Below are positions 44,002 to 53,396 of a stretch of DNA of 64,000 nucleotides, piece by piece. Made by a program: the position numbers and the translations under genes. The notes beneath the pieces are model-generated. The model had not been told where the DNA came from. It worked only from the letters and a program-made list of their open reading frames with translations, and ran no database searches. Every line of letters begins with the position of its first letter. Position 1 is the stretch's first letter. This stretch comes from Pyxidicoccus xibeiensis. GTDB lineage: Bacteria; Myxococcota; Myxococcia; Myxococcales; Myxococcaceae. The stretch is from assembly GCF_024198175.1 (NCBI RefSeq), contig NZ_JAJVKV010000003.1:1054001-1118000 (forward strand), in the 5' to 3' direction.

Positions 44002-45101
44002 CGGGCTCCGGAGCGCCGCTGCTGCGGGTGCTGGTGGTGGATGCCTCGGCGGTGGTGCGCCAGGACGTCGCGGCGCTGCTGCGCGCGGCGGGAGGCTTCG
44101 AGGTGTCGGCAGCGGCCAACGCGCCCGCCGCGCTCCAGAAGCTGCAGCGGGTCCGCCCCGAGGTCGTCCTGCTCTGCATCCAGCCCCCGGACACCGCGGG
44201 CCTGCCCCTGCTGCGGGAGCTGGTGACGCGCGGCGTGCCGGTGGTGGTGTGCGTGAAGGCCCGCGTGCGAGACGAGGTCGTGGCGAGGGAGGCGCTGCGC
44301 GCGGGCGCGTCCACCCTCCTCCACTGGCCCGTGGCGGGCCTCCGGGCGCACCTGGCCGTCGTGGCCGGTGCCCTGGCCGTCACGCTCCTGTCGGCCGGAA
44401 GGCCTTCTCCGCGGGCGCCCGCCCGCCAGGGCACGGCGGTGGCGGTGGAGCCACGCCCCCGGCCGGTGCTCGCCCGGACCTGGGCGCGCCAGGTGGTGGC
44501 GGTGGGCGCGTCGACGGGAGGGCCGGCGGCCCTGCGCCAGCTGCTGAGCGCGCTGCCCGAGGACGCCCCCGGCCTGCTGGTGGTGCAGCACATGCCGGAG
44601 CCCTTCGCCACCTCCTTCGCGCGCAACCTGGCGGAGGAGTGCCGCGTCACGGTGCGGCGGGCCGAGTCCGGCGACAGGGTGTGCCCCGGGACGGCGCTGA
44701 TGGCGCCGGGAGACCAGCACCTGCGACTCGTCGCGTGCACCGGAGGCCTCGCGGTGGAGCTGTCGGATGAGCCCCCCTTCCGTCACCACCGCCCCAGCGT
44801 GGACGTCCTCTTCCGCTCGGTGGCGGAGGTGGCCGGGCCGGACGCGGTGGGCGTGCTGCTCACCGGCATGGGCGACGACGGCGCGGACGGGCTGATGGCC
44901 ATGCTGCGCGCCGGAGCCGCCACCTTCGCCCAGGACGAGGCCACCAGCGTCGTGTACGGCATGCCACGGGCGGCAGTCCTGCGGGGCGCGGCGGAGCACT
45001 CGCTGCCGCTCGACGCGCTGCCGGCGGCCATCCTCGACGCGGCCTCGCGACGAGGCCCCTCCCCGGCGCACGCACGTCCACTCCACGAGGATGCGGGGTA
45101 G
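43998..45101 (+). CDS. cheB: CheB methylesterase with a degenerate receiver domain
   Basis: 367 aa. The C-terminal esterase is intact: S172 in GASTGG, H198 in VVQHMP, D294 in TGMGDDGADG. It removes methyl groups from, or deamidates, receptor glutamates. The N-terminal receiver keeps its fold pattern but not its chemistry. The acid pair is D15-A16 (normally DD), the phospho-Asp position in VVLLCIQPP is C60, and the KP lysine is replaced (HWP, W110). It cannot be switched on by CheA phosphate in the usual way. The Pro/Arg-rich linker is about 132-160. Confidence 0.92.
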   Translation: MTGSGAPLLRVLVVDASAVVRQDVAALLRAAGGFEVSAAANAPAALQKLQRVRPEVVLLCIQPPDTAGLPLLRELVTRGVPVVVCVKARVRDEVVAREALRAGASTLLHWPVAGLRAHLAVVAGALAVTLLSAGRPSPRAPARQGTAVAVEPRPRPVLARTWARQVVAVGASTGGPAALRQLLSALPEDAPGLLVVQHMPEPFATSFARNLAEECRVTVRRAESGDRVCPGTALMAPGDQHLRLVACTGGLAVELSDEPPFRHHRPSVDVLFRSVAEVAGPDAVGVLLTGMGDDGADGLMAMLRAGAATFAQDEATSVVYGMPRAAVLRGAAEHSLPLDALPAAILDAASRRGPSPAHARPLHEDAG

Positions 45102-45233
45102 CGTGTCACGGGGCGTGGCGCACGACGGCTGCGCCCGCGCCGTGACACGGAGTGCTGGACCTTGGCGAACGTCCGCCACCGCACGGGAGCCCGCTCCACG
45201 AGGGTCCGAGGAAGCATGTCGCGTGGGGTCGCA
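45081..45233 (+). repeat. Two imperfect direct repeats after cheB with an internal hairpin
   Basis: A roughly 40-bp unit starting CTCCACGAGG occurs at 45081 and again at 45194 (about 75% identical). The first copy straddles the cheB stop. Between them CGTGTCACGG (45102-45111) pairs with CCGTGACACG (45140-45149), a 10-bp stem that could end the che transcript, though no T-run follows. The region is untranslated between cheB and the M1 peptidase. Confidence 0.5.
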
Positions 45234-45282
45234 CCCGCATCCCGTGCCCCCATGCCGTGGAGATGCGCGCTAGCTTCGCGGC

Positions 45283-48009
45283 ATGCGCTGGTCCCCCCTC
45301 CTCGCCCTCGCGTTCCTCGCCCTCCGCTGTGCCCACGCGCCCGAGCCGGCGGCACCCGCCCCCGCTCCAGCCCCCGTGGCCTCCGCGCCTGAATGGCCCG
45401 AGCCCCAGCCTCCCGCGCTGCGGCTGCCCGACACGGTGCGCCCCGTCCTCTACACGCTGGACCTCAAGCTCATCCCCGCCGAGCCCACCTTCTCGGGCAC
45501 CGTCGCCATCGACGTGGACGTCACCGAGCCCGTGCGGCAGGTGTGGCTGCACGGCCAGGACCTCGACGTCACGCAGGCCCGGGTGGAGACCGGCTCGCGC
45601 ACGCTGGAGGCCCGCACCGCCACCGCGAGCGAGGGGCGCCTGGGCCTGCTGCTCCCCGAGCCGCTCGCGCCGGGCAGGGCCCGCATCCACCTGACCTTCA
45701 CGGGCCGCGTGGACCGCGAGCGCAGCCGGGGCATCTACGGCCAGGAAGAAGGCGGCGAGCACTACCTCTACACCTTCTTCGAGCCGGTGGACGCGCGCCG
45801 AGCCTTCCCCTGCTTCGACGAGCCGGCCTTCAAGGTGCCCTGGAAGCTGAGCTTCACCGTGAAGGCCGGGCACGTGGCGCTCGCCAACCACCCCATCGTC
45901 TCCCGCGAGCCGCTGCCGGACGGCCTCGAGCGTGTGTCCTTCGCGCAGAGCGTCCCCATGCCCAGCTACCTCGTGGCCTTCGTGGTGGGCCCCTTCGACG
46001 TGGTGGACGCGGGCAAGGCCGGACGCAACGCCGTGCCGCTGCGCTTCATCGTCCCGAAGGGGCGCGGCCCGGAGACGGCGTACGCGGCCAGCGTCACCCC
46101 GCGCATCGTCACGCAGTTGGAGGACTACTTCGACCAGCCCTACCCGTACGAGAAGCTCGACGTCGCGGTGGTGCCCCGCTACTGGGGCACCATGGAGCAC
46201 CCGGGCATCGTGGCGCTCGGGCAGCCCCTCACGCTCATCCGCCCCGGCGAGGAGACGCTGGCGCGGCGCAAGTCGTACGTCACCATCGCCAACCACGAGC
46301 TGGGCCACTACTGGTTCGGCAACATCGTCACCTGCCGCTGGTGGGACGACATCTGGCTCAACGAGTCGCTCACCTCGTGGCTGGACCGCAAGACGGTGGA
46401 CAGCTTCGACCCGAGCTGGGGCTTCGGGCTGGAAGCGACCATGAACTCGGCGTCATTCGCGCTCGACACGGATGCGCTCGCGGCGGCCCTGCCCGTGCGC
46501 AAGCCGGCCGATACGCATGACGACGTGCTCGGCGCCTTCGACAACGGCACCACCTACGCGAAGGGCTCGGCCATCATCCACATGTTCGAGGCGTGGCTGG
46601 GCGAGCAGCGCATGCGCGACCTGCTGCGCGTCCACGTCCGGAAGCACGCGTGGGGCGTGGCGACGTCGGACGACTTCGCCACTACGCTCTCCGAGGCCGC
46701 GGGCCCGGAGGTGGCCACCGCGTTCCGCAGCTTCATCGACCAGCCGGGCGCCCCGCGCATCACCGCCGAGCTCCAGTGCGCGCCCGGCACGCCCGCGAAG
46801 CTGAAGCTCTCCCAGGAGCGCTTCCTGCCAGTCGGCTCCACCGCCGGTTCCGCCCAGAAGTGGTCGGTGCCCGTCTGCGTGCGCGCGGGGAGCGGCACGA
46901 GCGCCGTGCGCAGCTGCACGCTGCTCACCGAGGCCACGGGCGAGCTGGACCTGCCCATGCGCCAGTGCCCCCGCTGGCTCCTGCTCAACGCGGGCGGCAC
47001 GGGCTACTACCGCGCCGGCTACACGCGCGAGCAGCTGGCCCAGGTGCTGGCCGCGCCCCCGAGCGCGTTGACGCCAGCGGAGCGGCTGGCGCTGCTGGCG
47101 GACGTGGAGGCGGCGGTGCGCCGTGGGGACCTGCCGCTCGGCGAGGCCCTGCGGCTGGTCACCTCCACCGCCACGGACAAGCACCGCCTCGTCGTGCAGC
47201 GTGGCGCGCGGCTCCTCCAGCTCGTCAACGAAGACGGCCTGTCCGCGGCCGACCGGGCGCGCTACCGGACCTGGGTGGGCCAGGTGTACGGCCCCAGGGC
47301 GCGGCAGCTCGGCTGGGAGCCGAAGCCGGGTGACAGCGACGAGGTGAAGCAGACGCGCGCGCGGCTGTTGGAGCTGGCGACGATGCGCGGCGAGGACCCG
47401 ACCCTGGTGCGCGAGGGGAACCGGCTCGCCCGGGCGTGGCTGAAGGACCGCAAGTCCGTCGACCCGGAGGCCGCGTCGCTGGCGCTCGTCGTGGCGGCGC
47501 GCAACGGGGACCGGACCCTCTTCGACACCCTGGTGGCCGAGGCGCGCAAGACGCAGGACCGGAACGAGCGCGCCCGCATGCTGTCCACGCTCGCGGCGTT
47601 CCGGGACCCGGCGCTCGTGCGCGAGGGGCTGGCGCTCGTCACGGGCACGGAGTTCGACATCCGCGACACGCGGCCCCTCGTCATCGGGGCCTTCAGCACG
47701 CCGGAGACGCGCGAGCTGGCGTGGGCCTTCTACAAGGAGAACTTCGACGCGCTCGCCGGCCGGCTGCGCTCGGACGAGCTGGGCTGGTTCATCGGACTGA
47801 CGGGCAACCTCTGCGGCGCGGAGCACGCCCGGGAGGTGGAGGCCTTCCTGGGGCCGCGCGTCACGCGCCTGGAAGGGGCGCCCCGCGCGCTCGCCCGCGC
47901 CCAGGAGTCCATCCGCCTGTGCGCCGAGTCGGACCGCCTCCACCGCAAGAGCGTGGAGACCTTCGTGCGCTCACCGCCCACCGTGCCCGCGCCGCCCCGG
48001 ACGCGCTGA
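45283..48009 (+). CDS. Secreted M1-family aminopeptidase-like metallopeptidase
   Basis: 908 aa. Signal peptide 1-16 with a following Ala/Pro-rich tether; LALRC may be a weak lipobox. N-terminal beta-sandwich about 40-225, then the thermolysin-like domain with HELGH (338-342) and, 18 residues on, the zinc-binding E361 (NESLTSW). The exopeptidase loop reads GTMEH (302-306) where M1 enzymes have GxMEN. A long helical ERAP1/ARM-like C-terminal domain (about 590-900) completes the family. It trims N-terminal residues from peptides, likely in the periplasm during predation, though the altered loop may change specificity. Confidence 0.9.
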   Translation: MRWSPLLALAFLALRCAHAPEPAAPAPAPAPVASAPEWPEPQPPALRLPDTVRPVLYTLDLKLIPAEPTFSGTVAIDVDVTEPVRQVWLHGQDLDVTQARVETGSRTLEARTATASEGRLGLLLPEPLAPGRARIHLTFTGRVDRERSRGIYGQEEGGEHYLYTFFEPVDARRAFPCFDEPAFKVPWKLSFTVKAGHVALANHPIVSREPLPDGLERVSFAQSVPMPSYLVAFVVGPFDVVDAGKAGRNAVPLRFIVPKGRGPETAYAASVTPRIVTQLEDYFDQPYPYEKLDVAVVPRYWGTMEHPGIVALGQPLTLIRPGEETLARRKSYVTIANHELGHYWFGNIVTCRWWDDIWLNESLTSWLDRKTVDSFDPSWGFGLEATMNSASFALDTDALAAALPVRKPADTHDDVLGAFDNGTTYAKGSAIIHMFEAWLGEQRMRDLLRVHVRKHAWGVATSDDFATTLSEAAGPEVATAFRSFIDQPGAPRITAELQCAPGTPAKLKLSQERFLPVGSTAGSAQKWSVPVCVRAGSGTSAVRSCTLLTEATGELDLPMRQCPRWLLLNAGGTGYYRAGYTREQLAQVLAAPPSALTPAERLALLADVEAAVRRGDLPLGEALRLVTSTATDKHRLVVQRGARLLQLVNEDGLSAADRARYRTWVGQVYGPRARQLGWEPKPGDSDEVKQTRARLLELATMRGEDPTLVREGNRLARAWLKDRKSVDPEAASLALVVAARNGDRTLFDTLVAEARKTQDRNERARMLSTLAAFRDPALVREGLALVTGTEFDIRDTRPLVIGAFSTPETRELAWAFYKENFDALAGRLRSDELGWFIGLTGNLCGAEHAREVEAFLGPRVTRLEGAPRALARAQESIRLCAESDRLHRKSVETFVRSPPTVPAPPRTR

Positions 48010-48078
48010 AGCGAGCGCGGGCGGCCCCTCCATCAGATGGGGTCGCCCCGCCGCGCCCGCTGCGTTAGACAGGCCGGC

Positions 48079-48822
48079 ATGTTCGACGCCAACCGGCATC
48101 TCGAGCGCATCGGCGCCAGCGCGAGCGCCTCGCTGGCGGAGCTGCACCGGGCCCACCTGGAGTCCGTGCCCTTCGAGAACCTGGACATCCACCAGAAGCG
48201 GCCCATCCGGCTCGACACGGACGCCTTCTTCGAGAAGGTCGTCGTCCAGCGGCGCGGCGGCTTCTGCTACGAGCTCAACGGCCTCTTCGCGAGGCTGCTC
48301 CAGGCGCTCGGCTACCCGGTGACGCTGCTGTCGGCGCGCGTGGCCACCTCGCCCGACGGCAGCGCCTACGGCCCCGAGTTCGACCACCTGGCGCTCCAGG
48401 TCGAGGACGCACACGGGACGTGGCTCGCCGATGTGGGCTTCGGAGAGTGCTTCCGCGAGCCGCTGCGCCTGGACGTGCGCGAGGTCCAGACACGGCTCGG
48501 CCGCCGCTACCGGCTCACCCCGGACGGGGACGGCCTCCTCTACTGGAGCGAGGCCGAGTCCGGCTGGGAGGTCGAGTACGCGCTGTCCCTCGTGCCCCGC
48601 GCGCTCGCGGACTTCGCCGGCATGTGCCACTTCCACCAGACCTCACCGGAGTCCCACTTCACGCGGCGCCGCCTGTGCTCGCGCGCGACGCCCGGCGGCC
48701 GCATCACCCTCAAGGAGGGCGCGCTCCTCATCACCCGCGACGGGGCCCGCGAGGAGCGGCCCCTCGCGGACGAGGACGCCTGGCGGCGGGCACTCGCCGA
48801 GCACTTCGGCCTCACCCCCTGA
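48079..48822 (+). CDS. nat: Arylamine N-acetyltransferase
   Basis: 247 aa from the ATG of MFDANRHLER; a longer frame adds an Arg-rich lead and is unlikely. The Cys-His-Asp triad is complete: C63 in RGGFCYELN, H103 in FDHLAL, D118 in LADVGFG. SVPFENLDIH is the family's start motif. It moves acetyl (or another acyl) from CoA to arylamines and hydrazines, and in some actinomycetes serves polyketide or lipid pathways. No pathway genes are near; it sits between the M1 peptidase and CheW genes. Confidence 0.92.
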   Translation: MFDANRHLERIGASASASLAELHRAHLESVPFENLDIHQKRPIRLDTDAFFEKVVVQRRGGFCYELNGLFARLLQALGYPVTLLSARVATSPDGSAYGPEFDHLALQVEDAHGTWLADVGFGECFREPLRLDVREVQTRLGRRYRLTPDGDGLLYWSEAESGWEVEYALSLVPRALADFAGMCHFHQTSPESHFTRRRLCSRATPGGRITLKEGALLITRDGAREERPLADEDAWRRALAEHFGLTP

Positions 48823-48981
48823 GTGAAGGCCGGGCTCCAGGCCTGGCCTCCGCTGAAGCCCCCTTCCCACGTGGCCATGCGGCGGCATGCGAGGTCTGCC
48901 CCTTGTCATCCCCCTGTCAAAGCGGTACCCCTCGGGCCGCATCCGGAAGCAGTGGAATCCACCTCAGAATCGACACCATTG

Positions 48982-49497
48982 ATGAACACGGGCATGCCGG
49001 GGAACACCGAGCCCTACCTCCACTTCGTCGTGGGGGGTGAGCACTACGCCGTGCCCGACGCGCGAGTCGCCGAGGTGGTGCCCGACGCGCGCCTCGCGCC
49101 GGTGCCCGACGCCCCGCCCCACCTCCGTGGCGTGCTGCTCCACGAAGGCCAGGCGGTGCCGGTGGTGGACCTGTCCCACCTGCTGGGCCAGGCGCTGCGG
49201 ACGGTGCGTGCGCGTCCCACCGTGGTGGTGGCGCGGGTGAGCTGCTGTGGTGAGCCGCTCCGGCTGGCTTTCGCGGTGGATGGCGTGGGCGCGCCGCTGC
49301 AGCTGTCCTCGCGTGACGTGGTGCCGCCCCCCGACTTCGGCGCCGCCCTGCCGGTGGGCTTCCTGGTGGGCATGGGCCGGCACGGCGAGGGCCTGGTGCT
49401 GCTGGTGGACGTGGAGCGCATCCTCTCCGAGCCGCAGCTGCACGCCGCCCTGGAGCTCGTCCCACGCACCGGCGTTGCGGGTGCTCACGGGAGCTGA
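48982..49497 (+). CDS. cheW: CheW-like coupling protein
   Basis: 171 aa from the ATG of MNTGMPGNTEPYL. A single CheW fold: YLHFVVGGEHYAVPDARVAEVV, LRGVLLHEGQAVPVVDLSHLLG (the IN-LRG pattern) and GFLVGMGRHGEGLVLLVDVERIL at the end. It would tie CheA to receptors. It lies 3.9 kb after cheB, with two unrelated genes between, but on the same strand and with no closer che cluster, so it probably belongs to this system. Confidence 0.88.
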   Translation: MNTGMPGNTEPYLHFVVGGEHYAVPDARVAEVVPDARLAPVPDAPPHLRGVLLHEGQAVPVVDLSHLLGQALRTVRARPTVVVARVSCCGEPLRLAFAVDGVGAPLQLSSRDVVPPPDFGAALPVGFLVGMGRHGEGLVLLVDVERILSEPQLHAALELVPRTGVAGAHGS

Positions 49498-49702
49498 GGT
49501 ATCCTACCTCGTCCTTCATCGGACCCTCGTGCGCCTTGCGCACGGCGTACCCTCGGTGACGTTTTCGGTTGCCTGCCCGCCACCCGGGGCCGCATGCAGG
49601 GGAAGGCCCTGAGAGGGTCACCTGTTCATCGGCGTCGGCGCCCCCTGTTGCTCCAGGATTCCAGGCCGGTGCCCCTACCGTAGACGTCAACGAGGAGAAC
49701 GG

Positions 49703-52700
49703 ATGTCCCGCTTCACATGGCTGGCCGCGGTTTTCGTGCTCACCTGCCCGCTCTGGGTCCAGGCGAGGCCGGCAGCGGACGAGACGGCCCGCGTGTTCGC
49801 GGCCGAGGCGATGAAGCAGGCCGCTTCCCCCCGGGGCGCCGCCACGCTGCTGCGCATGCACTCGCTGGTGGACGACGTGGAGGACCTCACGCCGCTGCTG
49901 AGCACCTACGCGCAGATTGCCTCGCGGCGCACGTCGGACCCCAGCACGCGCGCCACCGCGCAGCTGCTCCTGCTGGACATCGAGCGCGCCCGCGGCCGGC
50001 TGGTGCGCGCCAACGAGGTGAAGCAGTGGCTGGGCTTCGTCGGCGACTACTACGTCGTCGGTGGCTTCGAGAACGAGGGCAAGGCCGGCTGTGACACGGA
50101 CTTCGGCCCCGAGGCCGCCAACCTGGACCTGGGTGCCTCCTTCCCCGGCGCCAAGGGCCGCGAGGTGTCCTGGCGCAAGCTGTCCGCGCACACGGCGGAC
50201 GGCTACGTGGACCTCGCCACCGCGGTGCGCCCCAACCGCGAGGCGGTGGCCTACGCCGTCACCTGGCTGGAGGCTCCCAGCGAGACGCGCGTGTCCATGG
50301 GCGTGGGCACCTCCGGCGCCTTCCGCATGTGGGTGAACGGGCAGCTCGCCGCGAAGGAGGACCGCTACAACCTGCCGCGCCCGGACCAGTCCCGCGTGTC
50401 CGTGAAGCTGCGCAAGGGCCTCAACCGCGTCCTCCTCAAGGTGTGCCAGGAGTCCGGCCCGCTGGGCTTCTACCTGCGCCACGAGTCGCCCTCCGTGCGC
50501 GCGTCGCTGCCGGCCAAGGCCCCTGCCCTGGAGCGCGGCGCGGCCCCGGCGCCCCAGTTGCTGCCCACCCTCACCTCGGCGCTGCGCGCCCTGGTGGAGA
50601 AGAACCCCGACGACGCCGAGCTGCGCGGCGACTACGCCCGCGTGCTGGGCTTCTTCCGCGCCTATGACGAGCGTGAGCACACCGCCACGGTGGAGGCCAC
50701 CCGCGCCGCCGAGGCCGCCCCCGCCAACGCGCGCCTGCAGCTGCTCGCCGCCGGCCAGCAGCGGGACGACCTGAACGAGCGCCGCCGCTTCCTGGAGGCC
50801 GCGCTGAAGGCCGACCCGGGCTTCTCCGAGGCGCGCGTGGCGCTGGCCGACCACGAGCTGGACCGCGGCCACCCCGAGCGCGTGCCGGAGCTGGTGGCGC
50901 CCGTGCTGGAGAAGGACCCGGACTCCTCGAGCGCCCGGCTGGTGCTGGCCCGCGCCCACGAGGCGCTGGGTGAGCGCCCCCGCGCGCACGCCCTCATGGA
51001 GGAGGCCTTCCGCCGTGCCCCGCGCGTGCCCCGCGCGGTGCGCGCCGCGGCGCAGGCGTCCCGGCAGATGGGCCGCAACCGCGAGGCCATGGACCGGATG
51101 CGCGTGGTGCTGGCGCTGCGCTTCGACGACGGCGGCACCCGCCGCGCGCTCGCCTCGCTGCTGGCGGACGCCGGCCAGGTGGAGGCCGCGCAGCGCGAGT
51201 ACTCGCAGCTGGTGGCCCTCAACCCCTTCGACAACGGCGCCCGCGTGCGGCTGGCCGAGCTGAAGGCCAACAACGGCGCGGTGACGGAGGCCGTCGCCCT
51301 CTTCAACGAGGCCCGCGCGCTGTCGCCGGACGAGCCCGAAATCTACGAGCGCGAGGGCCGCGCCCTGCTGGCCGCCGGCCGCCGCGAGCCGGCGCTGGCC
51401 GCCTTCGAGCGCTCGCTCGCCCTGCGCCCGCAGAACCCGGCGCTGAAGGAAGTCCTCCGCACCCTCAAGGGAGAGACGTCCGGCGCGGGCCTGCAGTACC
51501 TGGTGGACAGCAAGGGGCTGGACAAGGAGGCGGAGGCCTACGTCCACGAGGACGCCCTCTACCTGGTGGACAGCACCTACGTGCGCGTCCAGAAGAGCGG
51601 CCTGTCCAGCCGCCTGCACCAGATGGTGGTGAAGGTGCTCAACGCGCGCGGCGTGGATGCGTTCCGCACCCTGCCCGTCACCTACTCGCCGGACCGGCAG
51701 GAGGTCCGCATCCTGAAGGCCCGCGTGGTGAAGGCGGACGGCTCCGTGGTGGAGAGCTACGGGGAGAACGACCGCAACATCAACGAGCCGTGGACGGGCA
51801 TGTACTACGACGCCCGCGCCAAGGTGCTGTCCTTCCCCTCGCTGGCGGCCGGCGACACGCTGGAGCTGACGTACCGCCTGGACGACACCGCGCAGGAGAA
51901 CCTGCTCTCCGACTACTGGGGTGACGTGGAGAGCGTGCAGGGCGTCTACCCGAAGGTGCGCTTCCAGTACCTGGTGGACATGCCGAAGGAGCGGCCCCTG
52001 TACTGGAACAAGAGCAAGCTGACCGGCATCCAGGGCTCGCAGGAGGCACTGGAGGACGGGCGCATGCTGTACCGGTGGAACGCGAAGCACGTCTCCAAGG
52101 TGGTGCCGGAGCCGGGCATGCCGGGCTGGGCGGAAGTCGCGCAGAACCTCCACGTCTCCACGTACCAGACGTGGGACCAGGTGGGCCGCTACTGGTGGGG
52201 CCTGGTGAGAGACCAGCTCCAGCCCAACGCCGAGCTGCGGCAGACGGTGGACACGGTGCTCAAGGGCGTGGACCGCAAGGACGAGCTGGCGGTGGTGCGC
52301 GCCATCTACAACTTCGTGGTGACGAACACGCGCTACGTGGCGCTGGAGTTCGGCATCCACGGCTACAAGCCGTACCGGGTGGACCGGGTGCTGGCGCGCC
52401 GCTTCGGCGACTGCAAGGACAAGGCGAGCCTCATCCACTCCATGCTGCGGGTGGCGGGCGTGGACAGCCGGCTGGTGCTGCTGCGCATGCGCAACCTGGG
52501 CGCCATCGGCGAGGAGCCGGCGAGCCTCGCGGCCTTCAACCACGCCATTGCCTACGTGCCCAAGTACGACCTGTACCTGGACGGCACGGCGGAGTTCCAC
52601 GGCGCCAAGGAGCTGCCCAGCGCGGACCGCGTCGCCAACGTGCTGGTGGTGGAGCCGGACGGCCGCAGCACCTTCCTCACCACGCCCGAGTCGAAGGCGC

Positions 52701-53362
52701 AGGACAACGCCACGCGGCTGACGCTGGACGTGGTGATGAGCGCCACGGGCGGCGCCGAGGTGTCGGGCTTCAGCACCGTGGGCGGGCAGAGCGCGCCGGA
52801 CTACCGCCGGGCGTACCGGCCGGAGGCCACGCGCAAGTCCACCTTCGAGCGCGCCTGGGCGCAGAGCTTCCCGGGCCTGACGGTGCACGACGTGAAGCTG
52901 AACGACACCTCGCGGCTGGACGACGACGTGGCGCTCGACTTCAAGATGACGATTCCCCGCTACGCCGAGGTGCTGCCCAACGGCATGCGCTTCCTGCCCT
53001 TCGGCACCGGCCGCACGTACCAGCAGGCCTACGCGTCCTTGGCCGAGCGCCGCTTCGACCTGGTGATGCAGGGCCCGTGGCTCAACAGCTTCACGCTGCG
53101 CTACACCCTGCCCGCGGGCTGGACGGTGGCGGAGCTGCCGCAGCCGGTGGAGGAGACCACGAAGTTCGGCTACGTGAAGCTCAGCTACAAGGTGGACGGC
53201 GGCAAGCTGGTGGCCGAGGGCGAGATGGCCCTCACCGAGGCGCGCGTGAAGGCGGAGGACTACGGCGCGTTCCGCGAGTTCCTCGGCCGCGTGGACCGGG
53301 CCTTCGGGCGCCGCGTCCTCGTGCAGGGCCCCGGCAACCGCACCGCGTCCGCGGGGCAGTAG
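49703..53362 (+). CDS. Large secreted TPR, DUF3857 and transglutaminase-like protein
   Basis: 1219 aa. Signal peptide 1-21 (VQA-RP). A PA14/beta-sandwich-like part (about 90-260) is followed by a run of TPR units (about 285-585). DUF3857 comes next (about 600-800: VRVQKSGLSSRLHQMVVKVLNARG, VVKADGSVVESYGENDRN). A transglutaminase-like domain (about 850-965) has the triad C in GDCKDKASL, H in FNHAIAYV and D in LYLDGTAEF. A C-terminal DUF2569-like beta tail (about 980-1210) follows. It may cross-link or hydrolyse peptides in the envelope. AACGAGGAGAACGG sits before the ATG. Confidence 0.82.
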   Translation: MSRFTWLAAVFVLTCPLWVQARPAADETARVFAAEAMKQAASPRGAATLLRMHSLVDDVEDLTPLLSTYAQIASRRTSDPSTRATAQLLLLDIERARGRLVRANEVKQWLGFVGDYYVVGGFENEGKAGCDTDFGPEAANLDLGASFPGAKGREVSWRKLSAHTADGYVDLATAVRPNREAVAYAVTWLEAPSETRVSMGVGTSGAFRMWVNGQLAAKEDRYNLPRPDQSRVSVKLRKGLNRVLLKVCQESGPLGFYLRHESPSVRASLPAKAPALERGAAPAPQLLPTLTSALRALVEKNPDDAELRGDYARVLGFFRAYDEREHTATVEATRAAEAAPANARLQLLAAGQQRDDLNERRRFLEAALKADPGFSEARVALADHELDRGHPERVPELVAPVLEKDPDSSSARLVLARAHEALGERPRAHALMEEAFRRAPRVPRAVRAAAQASRQMGRNREAMDRMRVVLALRFDDGGTRRALASLLADAGQVEAAQREYSQLVALNPFDNGARVRLAELKANNGAVTEAVALFNEARALSPDEPEIYEREGRALLAAGRREPALAAFERSLALRPQNPALKEVLRTLKGETSGAGLQYLVDSKGLDKEAEAYVHEDALYLVDSTYVRVQKSGLSSRLHQMVVKVLNARGVDAFRTLPVTYSPDRQEVRILKARVVKADGSVVESYGENDRNINEPWTGMYYDARAKVLSFPSLAAGDTLELTYRLDDTAQENLLSDYWGDVESVQGVYPKVRFQYLVDMPKERPLYWNKSKLTGIQGSQEALEDGRMLYRWNAKHVSKVVPEPGMPGWAEVAQNLHVSTYQTWDQVGRYWWGLVRDQLQPNAELRQTVDTVLKGVDRKDELAVVRAIYNFVVTNTRYVALEFGIHGYKPYRVDRVLARRFGDCKDKASLIHSMLRVAGVDSRLVLLRMRNLGAIGEEPASLAAFNHAIAYVPKYDLYLDGTAEFHGAKELPSADRVANVLVVEPDGRSTFLTTPESKAQDNATRLTLDVVMSATGGAEVSGFSTVGGQSAPDYRRAYRPEATRKSTFERAWAQSFPGLTVHDVKLNDTSRLDDDVALDFKMTIPRYAEVLPNGMRFLPFGTGRTYQQAYASLAERRFDLVMQGPWLNSFTLRYTLPAGWTVAELPQPVEETTKFGYVKLSYKVDGGKLVAEGEMALTEARVKAEDYGAFREFLGRVDRAFGRRVLVQGPGNRTASAGQ

Positions 53363-53396
53363 CCGGCAAGGGGCCTTGCGCCCCGCGGGTGCGACG

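Noticed and set aside
42078..45101. Ordinary complete chemotaxis operon
   Set aside because: CheR is only a fragment, CheB's receiver lacks its phospho-Asp and CheA has no P2 domain.
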